Part shown: positions 1 through 12,168 of the stretch, piece by piece | Layout: each line of letters starts with the position of its first letter | Numbering within the stretch: the first letter of the stretch is position 1 | NCBI GenBank assembly: GCA_016932895.1 | Contig: JAFGCA010000677.1 | Location: forward strand, 1 to 20,136 | Length of the DNA stretch: 20,136 nucleotides | Direction of reading: 5' to 3' | Source of the DNA: Sedimentisphaerales bacterium | GTDB taxonomy: Bacteria > Planctomycetota > Phycisphaerae > Sedimentisphaerales > SG8-4 | The notes under the pieces: generated by a model | What the model was told of the DNA's origin: nothing | The model's database searches: none | The model's input: only the letters and a program-made list of their open reading frames with translations | Translations under genes and position numbers: made by a program

Positions 1-1247
1 AGGCGGCGGCCGCCCAGTTGACGGTATCGGCCGCTACGCTGAAGGTGGGCGTGCTTGCCGGTATGGTCGGGGTGGCCACGACGAAGACCGCGATTGTCTC
101 GATGACGGCGGCCGGCGCCCTCGCGGTGGGCGCCGCTGTGACCGATTTCGGGCCCAGTCGCTTCCCCGGCTTCGGCAGCAGCTCGGCGGGGAAAGCGCAG
201 ATCGTCAGCCCCCTGGCGACGCTGAACGGCGGGCCGCAGAAATTCGACTACTTCTTCCCCGATGGGCCGGGCGGAGCCGTAATGCTGCGCGCCGAGCCCA
301 AGGCCGAGGCAGGCAAGCTGGAGCGACGTGTACTGCAGAACCGCGAAGGAAATTACAATTTCCAGGGCAACGTGGTTTATGTCAACAATCATCGGGCCTG
401 GTCCGAGGATCTTAGCGTCATGCGGCTCCCCACGGACAGCCTGAAACTGAGGGCGTTTCTGGCCGAGTGCGACGGTGTGTACACGGGCCCGGAGCCGGTA
501 TCGGTCCGGGGCGAGAACCTGCTGGTTTCGGTCGAACGCGACGATCCTTCCCCCGGCCGACCGTGGGTCGTCCGTCACGAGAACGTGCTGGAGGAAGACT
601 ACTTCCAGATTGACGCGCCCGTCGGCGCCCGGTTGGTCGATCATCGGGACGCCATGCACTCTCGCGGGTGGACCTACTTCCGCGTGAACGGGCAAATCAA
701 CGGGGCGGACGTCCGGGGTACCGGAAGAATGCCCTTTGTGAATGCCAGCGTGACCGATTACGGCCCGTGGCTGAGGCTGAAGGTCGCCGACAAGGTGACG
801 GTGGAGGATACCGGTCGCAGCGCCTACGTGACCGACGCCGAAGGCACGGTTCTGAGCAAGCACACCGGCGGCAGTTTCTTCCGGGGATTGGGTAGGCCCT
901 GGATGGGGCTGCACGCCATCGACACCGTTCGTCGCGACGCGGCCTACCGGGAGGCCCGGTTCGAGACGGCGCCGTCGGCCGACGGCAGCGACGTGGAGAT
1001 CACGGTCGTTCGAGGGCAGACCAGACTCGTATACACCATCGATCTCGAAAACGATTTGGTCGAGGAAATCGCGTTCTTCCTTGAGGATGCACCGGTCGGA
1101 ACCCTGGAATTCGAGTACCTCCAGGATCTGGAAAACGCCGGTACGGAATTCGCAGCGCCCAGGGCCAAGAACCACCGAATGTCGCTGAGTTCCAACCAGG
1201 GAATGCTCTGGCTGATGCGCCTGGCCAACGGAACGCTGGGTCGCTGA
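1..1247 (+). CDS. C-terminal part of a probable ECF sigma factor with a long exported extension (5' truncated)
   Basis: The frame is open to the left edge (the codons from base 3 read AAAAQLTVSA), so the start is outside the window; the TTG at 18 lacks a convincing ribosome site. What is visible is an Ala/Gly/Val-rich hydrophobic stretch (about residues 8-40 counted from base 18), which would be one membrane span, then about 365 residues of soluble, beta-rich sequence with motifs such as FDYFFPDGPGG, VYVNNHRAW and LSVMRLPTDS. I recall this arrangement as the tail of planctomycete sigma-70 family (ECF) proteins, where the sigma domains are followed by a transmembrane helix and a large extracytoplasmic domain; the sigma domains themselves are not in the window, so this is inference. 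The extension could sense an envelope signal and hold the sigma factor at the membrane. The next gene begins 26 bases downstream and is probably cotranscribed. An alternative is an ordinary single-span membrane protein. Confidence 0.6.
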   Translation, partial: AAAAQLTVSAATLKVGVLAGMVGVATTKTAIVSMTAAGALAVGAAVTDFGPSRFPGFGSSSAGKAQIVSPLATLNGGPQKFDYFFPDGPGGAVMLRAEPKAEAGKLERRVLQNREGNYNFQGNVVYVNNHRAWSEDLSVMRLPTDSLKLRAFLAECDGVYTGPEPVSVRGENLLVSVERDDPSPGRPWVVRHENVLEEDYFQIDAPVGARLVDHRDAMHSRGWTYFRVNGQINGADVRGTGRMPFVNASVTDYGPWLRLKVADKVTVEDTGRSAYVTDAEGTVLSKHTGGSFFRGLGRPWMGLHAIDTVRRDAAYREARFETAPSADGSDVEITVVRGQTRLVYTIDLENDLVEEIAFFLEDAPVGTLEFEYLQDLENAGTEFAAPRAKNHRMSLSSNQGMLWLMRLANGTLGR

Positions 1248-1273
1248 CAACACGGAAACGATAGGAGACGGCC

Positions 1274-2038
1274 ATGTTGGAAACACGGTTGATCGGCTGC
1301 GGGATGGTGATCCTCGCGACGGCTGTTGCGGTTGTCGCGGCGGGTCCCGGCATCCGGAGAGATGCCGCCGAGCCGACGCCGTCGTCTTTGACGATGCCGC
1401 CTTGCTACGTAAAGGGATGGTCCGAATGGGATGGTGCCAGGAGGGACCTCGCCGAGGATGGTAAACCCACATGGGGAACCCGGATCGCGACAGGGAGCTC
1501 TGAGGAGGTAGCTCCCTGTCCGTGGACTACCGTCGGCGCCGTCTCGGTTGAGCGGGGCATGCCCGTTCGTTTCCGCGGGCCGAGTACGAATTGGCTCGGC
1601 CGCATCACAGTTGTTTTTGTCAGGTCAAGGTCATCTCGTCCACTGGGGCCGTCACGAGGTACACGTGCCAGGATGGCGAACAGGGCAACGGATCTGCCCT
1701 CGACGGCTGCGGCGTTTGACAGGGAGGTCGCTTATGTCACGACCCACGGAACGGACTGCTTCGTTTGGTGGGTCGGACCGCACGAGGAGGTGGCGGTCTG
1801 CCCGCGCGTGACATGCGCCAGGGGGGCGTCGAATTGGATGGTTCGTAACACACTCAGTCCGGACGAAGATGACCTGAGCGGCTCCGGGGTCTGCCGACGG
1901 CTCGGCCCCGGAGCCTTTGTTTGCCCACCGGCTCGGGACGTGACCCGTACGCGTGCCGGGAGCAATGGTAGTTGCTGGTTGTTTGGCGGTGGGTTTTTGG
2001 GTGGGTTTTCCGCCCACCTAAAAACCCGACTTTCCTGA
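1274..2038 (+). CDS. Hypothetical exported protein, possibly frameshifted or decayed
   Basis: The start is an ATG with GGAG seven bases upstream, 26 bases after the preceding gene. Residues 1-24 form a good signal peptide (hydrophobic run IGCGMVILATAVAVVAAG). I do not recognise the rest. Two similar cysteine motifs occur, EEVAPCP and EEVAVCP. The frame is open for 254 residues, but coding character seems to move between frames. From about 1610 to 1716 the frame one base earlier reads a much more protein-like string (VKVISSTGAVTRYTCQDG) with high GC at third positions. From 1718 to about 1807 the original frame is better again (CFVWWVGPHEEVAVC). Then the other frame ends at a TAA at 1846-1848, just before a terminator-like hairpin that the 254-residue frame reads straight through. 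The last 60 residues are therefore probably not protein. It may be a pseudogene, a gene with sequencing indels, or a short gene ending near 1848. Confidence 0.45.
   Translation: MLETRLIGCGMVILATAVAVVAAGPGIRRDAAEPTPSSLTMPPCYVKGWSEWDGARRDLAEDGKPTWGTRIATGSSEEVAPCPWTTVGAVSVERGMPVRFRGPSTNWLGRITVVFVRSRSSRPLGPSRGTRARMANRATDLPSTAAAFDREVAYVTTHGTDCFVWWVGPHEEVAVCPRVTCARGASNWMVRNTLSPDEDDLSGSGVCRRLGPGAFVCPPARDVTRTRAGSNGSCWLFGGGFLGGFSAHLKTRLS
1880..1922 (+). terminator. Rho-independent terminator-like hairpin
   Basis: GGCTCCGGGG (1880-1889) pairs perfectly with CCCCGGAGCC (1906-1915). The loop holds a further CCGA/TCGG pairing (1894-1897 with 1902-1905). TTTGTTTG follows directly. The hairpin lies 31 bases after the TAA at 1846-1848 in the alternative frame of the preceding gene, where its terminator would be expected. 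Confidence 0.6.
1991..2027 (+). terminator. Second strong inverted repeat, terminator or leader hairpin
   Basis: GGGTTTTTGGGTGGG (1991-2005) pairs with CCCACCTAAAAACCC (2013-2027) over 15 base pairs with one G-U pair and a seven-base loop. It lies only 13 bases before the AAGGGA ribosome site of the beta-helix gene at 2052. It could be a backup terminator for the upstream pair of genes or a structure in the leader of the downstream gene. No long T-run follows, so termination is not certain. Confidence 0.45.
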
Positions 2039-2051
2039 TAAAGGGACGTCC

Positions 2052-4646
2052 ATGCAACAGATGAATAAGATAAAGCGTGTTCGACATTTTAGCGTGTCTC
2101 TGCTTCTGGTTGTCTGCCTCGCCGGCGCGCTTCAGGCCGGCTGGACGTACAGCGACAACTTCGGGACCAACAAGGCCGAAGGGGACAGCCACTTCCATTC
2201 GATGTTCTGGACGATGGAGGCCACACCTCTTCCGGAGCCGTACCTGTATTACATGGAGACCGGCGGCCCGCGCGGTCTGGTCTTTATCGATTACGATGGT
2301 CGGTCCGCCGAGCTGGCGTATCGTTTCCCGCAGACCTCCGTGTTTGCCGGGCAGGCGGTCGAAGGTGTGCTCACCCTCGATGTCTCCTTTCCCTGCAACG
2401 AGCAGGTGGCGCAATATCCCCAGGGACGCCTGACGTATTCGGTGTCTTCCGACGGGACGGCGTGGTCGTCGCCGCAGCCGCTGGGGGCCGGACGCCACAA
2501 CATTCCGCTCGCTTCGCCGCTGGGAACGTGTTACATCCTGTTCTCCGGTACGCGGGCGATGATCGAGAATCTCCAGGTCTCGCTGGATTCGCCGGGGGTG
2601 ACCCTCCGTGTCCCGAAGGATTACGCCACGATCCAGGACGCCATCGATGCCGCGAACCACGGCAATGTAATCGAGGTCGAGGCCGGAACCTACGCTGGAC
2701 CCGGCAACTGGGACATCGAGTTTCGCGGGAAACGAATCACGGTGCGAAGCGCCAGCGGCCCGGAGCGGACGATTATCGACTGCAGCAAAGGAACCGCCGG
2801 CGGTGCGTCGCACCGAGGCTTCTATTTCCACGAGCGTGAGGGAGCCGATTCTGTGCTATCTGGCTTCACCATACGAGGGGGGCGGGTCTTCGGATCGGAG
2901 ATCCCGCCCGACCCCCTGCATTGGGATGACGATCCTTCGCATCCGATCGGGGGCGGGATTTACTGTGAGTTCAGCAGCCCGACCATTGCCGACTGCATCA
3001 TCGAGGATTGCGGTGCCGAACTCGGCGGGGGTATCGGCTGCGTCGGCGGGTCGCCCGCGATCGTCGGCTGCGTGATCGAGCAGTGCAGCGCCGGCGGCTT
3101 CAGCCCCGCCGAGTCGGGCGGACGCGGCGGGGGTATCGGACTCGTGGCGGCCGCGGATGTCACGATCTCCTCATGCACGATCCGGGACAACTCCGGCTAT
3201 TACAACAGCTTCGGCGCCGGGATCTACTGCGAGCAGAGCGGCGCTGTGGTTTCCGGCTGTACCATCGGCAACAACACCGCGCCGGGCGATCTTCAGGGCG
3301 GTGGCGCCTATTGCGTCGGCAAAGAGACCGACATTACGTTTGGCAACTGCATCATCGCTGCCAACGAAGCCAAGTCGGGCGCCGGCATCTTCACCGAATC
3401 GTCGAGCTTCTTTCCCCGGTGCCGCGTTACCGTCATCAACTGCACCATGGCTGACAACCGGTTCACCGGGCCCGCCTACTCGTGGGGTTCGGGCTCGGCC
3501 CTTTACTCGGCCGGCACCGATATCCTGGTGACCAACAGCATCATCTGGAACAACAGCGGAACGCCCGTTCTGATCGACAAGCCGGTCTCGACGGATCCCG
3601 TGACCTACTCGGACGTCGAGCGCGGGTATTCCGGCACGGGGAACATCAACGCGGATCCCCTGTTCGAGTTTCCGCAGTATCCGCATTACTCCTTGCAGTC
3701 GAGCTTCGGTCGGTACGATCCGGTGTACAACCGCTGGGTGTATGATCCGGTGCACAGCCCGTGCATCGATGCCGGTGATCCGGAGGTGTCGGTCGCCGCC
3801 GAACCGATGCCCACCGGCGGACGGATCAACATGGGAGCCCACGGCGGCACGGCCCAGGCCAGCAAAGGCGCCGAGCATCGCGTCTATCACGTGGACGGTA
3901 CGAGCGGGCGCGACTGGAACAATGGATTGACCCAGAGCCGCGCCTTCGCGACCATACAGAAAGCCATCGACAAGGCGCAGAACGGCGATACGGTTCTGGT
4001 CTGGCCCGGGGTGTATGCCGAGCCTGTCACTGTTATGGGCAAGGCCATCACCATTCGCAGCGCCGCCGACGCCGCCGTGATCATGGCGCCCGGGGACATC
4101 GGTGTCTCGTTCTACTATGCCGAGAGCTCCCACAGCGTCCTGGCGAATTTCGTCATCACCGGATGCACCGAGGGGGCGATCTTCTGCGACGGTACCTCGC
4201 CCACGCTGAAGAATCTGACGATCGTCGGCAACGGATTCGGGGTCACCGCGTACGAAGGCGGCGAGCCTGACATTGTCAACTGCATCCTTTGGAGCAACCG
4301 CGACGGAGATGTTTTCCGCGACGGATATTCCTCCCAGTGGCAGGGGCTGGTTCGTTATAGCTGCATTCAGCAAGGGGCCCCCAACCCGTGGGCGGGCAAC
4401 ATCAGCGTGGACCCGCTTTTTGCGGATCCCCAGAACGGGGATTATCATTTGAAGTCGCGGTACGGCCGGTACGTTCCCGCAGACGACGCCTGGGTGACGG
4501 ACAATGTCTCGAGCATGTGTATCGACGCCGGCGATCCCGACGAGTATCCCCGGGCCGAGCACACGCCCAACGGCACCCATATCAACATGGGCGCCTACGG
4601 CGGGACGGCCTCGGCGAGTTTGAGCAGTTGGCCTCAGTGCAATTGA
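2052..4646 (+). CDS. Secreted right-handed parallel beta-helix protein with two related modules
   Basis: The 864-residue product has a signal peptide (residues 1-29, core FSVSLLLVVCLAGALQA) and acts outside the cytoplasm. The ATG at 2052 is preceded by AAGGGA; an in-frame ATG at 2061 is an alternative. Residues 30-180 are a beta-rich N-terminal domain. Residues 184-604 form a first beta-helix unit, opening with VPKDYATIQDAIDAANHGN and rich in GGGI and C-I/V repeats typical of pectate-lyase-like coils. Residues 610-860 form a shorter second unit, opening with AFATIQKAIDKAQNGDTVLV. Each unit closes with the same block: a GRY motif, CIDAGDP (571-577 and 823-829) and INMGAxGGT (592-600 and 844-852). 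Family members bind or cleave polysaccharides, but no catalytic residues could be assigned, so enzyme activity is unproven. There is no dockerin, PEP-CTERM or other anchor at the C-terminus. It appears to be transcribed alone. Confidence 0.9.
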   Translation: MQQMNKIKRVRHFSVSLLLVVCLAGALQAGWTYSDNFGTNKAEGDSHFHSMFWTMEATPLPEPYLYYMETGGPRGLVFIDYDGRSAELAYRFPQTSVFAGQAVEGVLTLDVSFPCNEQVAQYPQGRLTYSVSSDGTAWSSPQPLGAGRHNIPLASPLGTCYILFSGTRAMIENLQVSLDSPGVTLRVPKDYATIQDAIDAANHGNVIEVEAGTYAGPGNWDIEFRGKRITVRSASGPERTIIDCSKGTAGGASHRGFYFHEREGADSVLSGFTIRGGRVFGSEIPPDPLHWDDDPSHPIGGGIYCEFSSPTIADCIIEDCGAELGGGIGCVGGSPAIVGCVIEQCSAGGFSPAESGGRGGGIGLVAAADVTISSCTIRDNSGYYNSFGAGIYCEQSGAVVSGCTIGNNTAPGDLQGGGAYCVGKETDITFGNCIIAANEAKSGAGIFTESSSFFPRCRVTVINCTMADNRFTGPAYSWGSGSALYSAGTDILVTNSIIWNNSGTPVLIDKPVSTDPVTYSDVERGYSGTGNINADPLFEFPQYPHYSLQSSFGRYDPVYNRWVYDPVHSPCIDAGDPEVSVAAEPMPTGGRINMGAHGGTAQASKGAEHRVYHVDGTSGRDWNNGLTQSRAFATIQKAIDKAQNGDTVLVWPGVYAEPVTVMGKAITIRSAADAAVIMAPGDIGVSFYYAESSHSVLANFVITGCTEGAIFCDGTSPTLKNLTIVGNGFGVTAYEGGEPDIVNCILWSNRDGDVFRDGYSSQWQGLVRYSCIQQGAPNPWAGNISVDPLFADPQNGDYHLKSRYGRYVPADDAWVTDNVSSMCIDAGDPDEYPRAEHTPNGTHINMGAYGGTASASLSSWPQCN

Positions 4647-5130
4647 CAGGCGTGCCGGTGCCCTCGCCGCGAGTGTCACCGGCGTGATCTTTGATATGTA
4701 GGCATCCTGGAACGAGCAGGCCTGTGCCGGCGCCGAACCGGTTTGATCGGCGGTGGCGACAGGTGGCGCAGGCCGATACGCGCCTGTAAGAGAGCGATCT
4801 TGGTTTCGGTCCGGGGTGATGTAGGACGCAACGGAGTGAAGTTCGCCAATGATGGTTGTGAACTCGAGTGTGGTGGGAACCCGACAGCCGGTGTAGACGC
4901 CGGCACGGGACCTGTGGAGAGCGGTGCGGGGCCGCTGCTGCGACTCGCCCGGTCGTGCACCCGCTCTTCGTAAATATAGATAAAATAGGAATTTTGGTGA
5001 CCCCGTGAACCGGCAGTAGGGCAGGCATGTACAGTATGTAGTGGTCCGGTGGCCGGGAAACCGCAATATGAAGGGCTTTTGGGGGATTGTAACGGGTGAA
5101 GAAAACTGCGGCCCAGAGGCTTGATTATGC
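4647..5130. other. Non-coding region with several hairpins; no gene seen
   Basis: No frame on either strand looks like protein. GCCGGTG (4654-4660) pairs with CACCGGC (4677-4683) just after the stop of the beta-helix gene and may be a weak terminator, though without a T-run. A nested structure follows at 4719-4774. An AT-rich tract (about 4969-4997, including TATAGATAAAAT) interrupts the GC-rich background and could carry a promoter. I looked for cobalamin, c-di-GMP and SAM riboswitch hallmarks and found none I could support. Confidence 0.5.
4719..4774. other. Nested stem-loop in non-coding DNA
   Basis: GGCCTGTGCC (4719-4728) pairs with GGCGCAGGCC (4765-4774) over 10 base pairs with one G-U pair. 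Inside it CGCCGA (4731-4736) pairs perfectly with TCGGCG (4747-4752), leaving the ten-base loop ACCGGTTTGA. The region is GC-rich, so some pairing is expected by chance, but two nested perfect or near-perfect stems suggest a folded RNA or a 3' UTR structure. Confidence 0.35.
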
Positions 5131-5159
5131 TTGTCAGCCCGGTCGCATGGTCATATAAT
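5131..5159 (+). promoter_or_regulatory. Consensus sigma-70 promoter for the pseudopilin gene
   Basis: TTGTCA (5131-5136) is followed by a 17-base spacer and a perfect TATAAT (5154-5159). Transcription would begin near 5166. Any start codon before that, such as TTG 5121 or ATG 5127, would not be in the transcript, which favours the GTG start at 5265. Confidence 0.6.
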
Positions 5160-5198
5160 ACGAAGTTGAGCCGGTACAGTCGAATAGGTAACAGGGGC

Positions 5199-5223
5199 TT
5201 TTTGAATTCGGAGGATTCAAAAA
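5199..5223 (+). promoter_or_regulatory. Leader hairpin with a GGAGG loop
   Basis: TTTTTGAAT (5199-5207) pairs perfectly with ATTCAAAAA (5215-5223); the loop is TCGGAGG. It lies in the predicted leader of the pseudopilin mRNA, about 35 bases after the predicted transcription start. The stem is all A-T except for one G-C pair, so it would be weak and possibly temperature sensitive. A two-codon frame, ATG-CGA-TAA, follows at 5234-5242. Confidence 0.35.
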
Positions 5224-5264
5224 TCGGCCGGAGATGCGATAACATCTCTTTCGGAGCCGGTCGG

Positions 5265-6116
5265 GTGAGGGCGTTTACGCTCGTGGAGATGCTCGTTGTC
5301 ATTTCGATCATCTCGATGTTGATGGCGATTCTCGTCCCGGCGGTTAATGGTGTGCGGAGGCAGGCGCGCGCCCTGGTCGGGATGCACAATCAGAAAGAGG
5401 TCACCTACGCGGTCAATCTCTTTGCCATGGACAATGGCGACAAATACCCGCCTTCCGTCGCCACCGTGGGCGTCGACGAGCGTTGGAACTGGACCGATCC
5501 GCGCCAGATGACGGGTGAAAAGCAGCGCAGTCCCCAGGTCCACCGCTCCATGAGCGCCTATCTCCAGATCTACATCCCGGACGCCGATACTCTGTTCAGC
5601 CCCACCGCCCCGCGGAAGTATACGCACTTGGACGCGATGTGGGCCGCCGGCGACGACTGGGACAATCCCGATACCCCGCTTTCCTCCGACCGGGCCACCG
5701 GCAGCTATTGCTTCTGGTGGAACTACATCGGGTATCTCGGGGAAGGCCCAAGACTGTTCCGGGGCCCCCGGACCCCGGCGGCCATGGGCAGGCAGAGCAC
5801 GCTGCTGATGAGCGATTACCTCGGCTATGACCACTGGCGCAGTCCGGAGCAGTTCAGCAGCAGTGTGAAGCTCCGCGGCGCCGAAGTGGTCCCCGAGACC
5901 TGGCTGCAGTCTTCCTGCTGGTCGGCGCCGGGCGATCCTAACGAGGCGATGCCCGAGATCAAGCTCCGGGCGGCCTACACCGACGGACACGTCGAGACCT
6001 GGTCTGCTTCCGACGCGGTCCCGATGAGGCTGTCGATGGGACCCGAGGGTATCCCGCCTTACGACGATGCCTTGGGCAGAGGCATCTTCTTCCTCCCGGA
6101 AAACGCCGTACGCTAA
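5265..6116 (+). CDS. Type II/IV pseudopilin (prepilin-type N-terminal methylation domain, TDGHVE motif)
   Basis: The class III signal is clear: RA then FTLVEMLVVISIISMLMAILV, with Glu at position +5 after the predicted cleavage site, followed by the usual amphipathic helix (NGVRRQARALVG). The chosen GTG start has GGAG eight bases upstream and gives the very short leader (M-R-A) usual for planctomycete pseudopilins. The frame stays open back to 5121, but a promoter lies at 5131-5159, so a longer product would need translation of the promoter itself; a TTG at 5202 is the other candidate. The product is 283 residues. After the helix comes a soluble domain with YAVNLFAMDNGDKYPP and, near residue 239, TDGHVE, a signature of the many single-gene pseudopilins in planctomycetes. 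It would be processed by a prepilin peptidase and sit in the inner membrane. Its partner system is unknown; a PilT-type ATPase lies 10 kb away. Confidence 0.88.
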   Translation: MRAFTLVEMLVVISIISMLMAILVPAVNGVRRQARALVGMHNQKEVTYAVNLFAMDNGDKYPPSVATVGVDERWNWTDPRQMTGEKQRSPQVHRSMSAYLQIYIPDADTLFSPTAPRKYTHLDAMWAAGDDWDNPDTPLSSDRATGSYCFWWNYIGYLGEGPRLFRGPRTPAAMGRQSTLLMSDYLGYDHWRSPEQFSSSVKLRGAEVVPETWLQSSCWSAPGDPNEAMPEIKLRAAYTDGHVETWSASDAVPMRLSMGPEGIPPYDDALGRGIFFLPENAVR

Positions 6117-6255
6117 CCCGTTGGTCGCACGCAGGCACGCCCTTCCTCGTCACTCCTTTCGTTCCCGTACCATGTCGCGCAGAAATCCATCCGCGTCCGC
6201 ATCATCCGCATTGTGATTCGCTATGTCACCGCACCCGAATTGTCCGTAATCCGTG

Positions 6256-10516
<4,261 letters not shown>

Positions 10517-12154
10517 ATGGAAATTGGCTGGATCGATCTGACCATTGTCGTTGCGTATCTGCTGGGCATTACGGGAATCGGGGTGCTCGTCGGGCGCCGG
10601 CAGACGGACTCGAGCACGGGCTACTTCCTGGCCAGCCGCTCGTTGAGCTGGACGACCGTGGGCCTGGCGCTGTTCGCGACGAACATCTCGACGGTGCACC
10701 TGATCGGCCTGGCGTCCTCCGGTTTCAGCGACGGCATGGTCATGGGCAACTTCGAATGGATGGCCCCGTTTCTGTTGATTCTGCTGGGGCTGGTCTTCGC
10801 GCCGTTTTACTTTCGCACGAAGATCTCGACGCTGCCGGAATACCTCGAGGGTCGCTACGGCCCGGGGTCGCGCACCGTCCTGGCGGTGATGGCGGTGTTC
10901 GGGGCGCTGTTCATTCACATCGGCGTGTCCCTCTACGCCGGCGCCGTCATGGTGCAGAACTTCGTGGACATTCCCATCACGGCGTCGATCCTGATCGTTT
11001 CGCTGCTGACGGTCATCTACACCGTCACCGGCGGTTTGAAGGCCGTGGTTGTCACGGAATCCATCCAAACGGTTTTGCTGCTGGTCGGAGCGGTGGCCGT
11101 GACGGTCTTTGCCTTGCTCATGCTCGGCCGTGCGGACATCAACAGCCTGGCGGAGCTGCGCCAGGCGACCCGGCCCGGGCAACTCAGCATGATTCGCACC
11201 GACGGGCAGTTCGCGTGGTACTACATGATCATTGGTTATCCCGTGCTCGGCATCTGGTACTGGTGTTCGGACCAGACCATCGTACAGCGCGTGCTCGGCG
11301 CAAAGAGCGAGCGGGATGCACAGGTAGGCCCGATCTTCTGCGGCTTCATCAAGGTGCTGCCCACGCTGGTTATGGTATTGCCCGGGGTGCTGTGCTACGT
11401 TCTGTTCAAGGACAAGGTCGGTGACAACGCCGATTCCACGCTCATCGTGTTGATCAAGGAGCTTCTTCCGGCCGGCTTGAAGGGGCTCGTCATCGCGGGT
11501 TTGCTGGCGGCGCTGATGAGCACGGTCGCCGGCGCGCTCAACTCGACGGCCACGCTGGTCAGTATCGATATCGTCAAGCGCACCCGGCCGAAAACGAGCG
11601 ACCACACCCTCGTGAGAATCGGGCAGATCACGGCGGTGATGGTGATGATCCTGGCGATGCTGTGGTCCACCCAGGGCGAGCGCTTCGGGGGGATTTTCAA
11701 GGGCATCAACCAGATGATCTCCGTCCTGGCGCCGCCGATCAGCGCGGTATTCATCTGGGGGATCTTCTGGCGCCGCGCCACGTCGGCGGCGTCGCTGACG
11801 ACGCTGATCTTCGGCTTCGTTCTGGGAGCCGTGGTTTTCGTTCTGGACTTCCCGGCCGTCTCGGGCTTCGTTCTGGGCCTCGACAGCGACGGCCAGGCCC
11901 GCCAGTTCTTTACGCGCACCTGCGGGATGCCGTTCATGCTGCAGGCGGGGATTCTCTTCGGCCTTTGCAGCGCCGTCCTGGTGGGCGTGAGCCTGGTGAC
12001 GCCGCCGCCGGAGCCGCAGCGCGTCGAGCGGTACTGCTGGAAGAGTCCGTGGGCCGTGGTGACGGAGAAGCCGATCTCCGGCTTGTTCGATCCGCGCGTG
12101 CTGGCGGTGCTGTTGGTGATCACGATGGTGATCTGCTATTGCATCTTCGCGTGA
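10517..12154 (+). CDS. Sodium:solute symporter of the SSS family
   Basis: The product is 545 residues with about 13-14 hydrophobic segments and sits in the inner membrane, where it would couple Na+ entry to import of a sugar. The ATG at 10517 has GAGG eight bases upstream and begins right before the first helix (WIDLTIVVAYLLGITGIGVL). The open frame continues upstream to 10235, but that part derives from the intergenic repeat and would put about 94 non-membrane residues before helix 1. Typical SSS features are the GYFLASRSLSW segment after helix 1, the broken helix ATNISTVHLIGLASSG, ISTLPEYLEGRYGP, and the family signature around GGLKAVVVTESIQTVLLL. The substrate cannot be read from sequence, but the adjacent beta-galactosidase and fucosidase suggest galactose, fucose or a small glycoside. 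It is the first gene of a tight run; the fucosidase starts 14 bases after its stop. Confidence 0.93.
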   Translation: MEIGWIDLTIVVAYLLGITGIGVLVGRRQTDSSTGYFLASRSLSWTTVGLALFATNISTVHLIGLASSGFSDGMVMGNFEWMAPFLLILLGLVFAPFYFRTKISTLPEYLEGRYGPGSRTVLAVMAVFGALFIHIGVSLYAGAVMVQNFVDIPITASILIVSLLTVIYTVTGGLKAVVVTESIQTVLLLVGAVAVTVFALLMLGRADINSLAELRQATRPGQLSMIRTDGQFAWYYMIIGYPVLGIWYWCSDQTIVQRVLGAKSERDAQVGPIFCGFIKVLPTLVMVLPGVLCYVLFKDKVGDNADSTLIVLIKELLPAGLKGLVIAGLLAALMSTVAGALNSTATLVSIDIVKRTRPKTSDHTLVRIGQITAVMVMILAMLWSTQGERFGGIFKGINQMISVLAPPISAVFIWGIFWRRATSAASLTTLIFGFVLGAVVFVLDFPAVSGFVLGLDSDGQARQFFTRTCGMPFMLQAGILFGLCSAVLVGVSLVTPPPEPQRVERYCWKSPWAVVTEKPISGLFDPRVLAVLLVITMVICYCIFA

Positions 12155-12168
12155 GAAGGAGGCAGAAG

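Noticed and set aside
1490..1519. A perfect 10-pair inverted repeat (ACAGGGAGCT / AGCTCCCTGT) within the small exported gene
   Set aside because: It lies inside the better-supported coding part with no T-run, so it is not called a terminator; it may be chance.
3171..5066. A 631-residue open frame on the - strand opposite the beta-helix gene
   Set aside because: Antisense shadow of the beta-helix gene with low-complexity sequence and no start signal or domain.
4800..5120. A riboswitch in the leader before the pseudopilin
   Set aside because: No conserved core of cobalamin, SAM or c-di-GMP classes could be matched by eye, and the best promoter lies downstream of this stretch.
11662..12168. 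An N-terminal extension of the fucosidase frame into the symporter gene
   Set aside because: It is the shadow of the symporter in another frame; a strong ribosome site and signal peptide mark the start at 12169.
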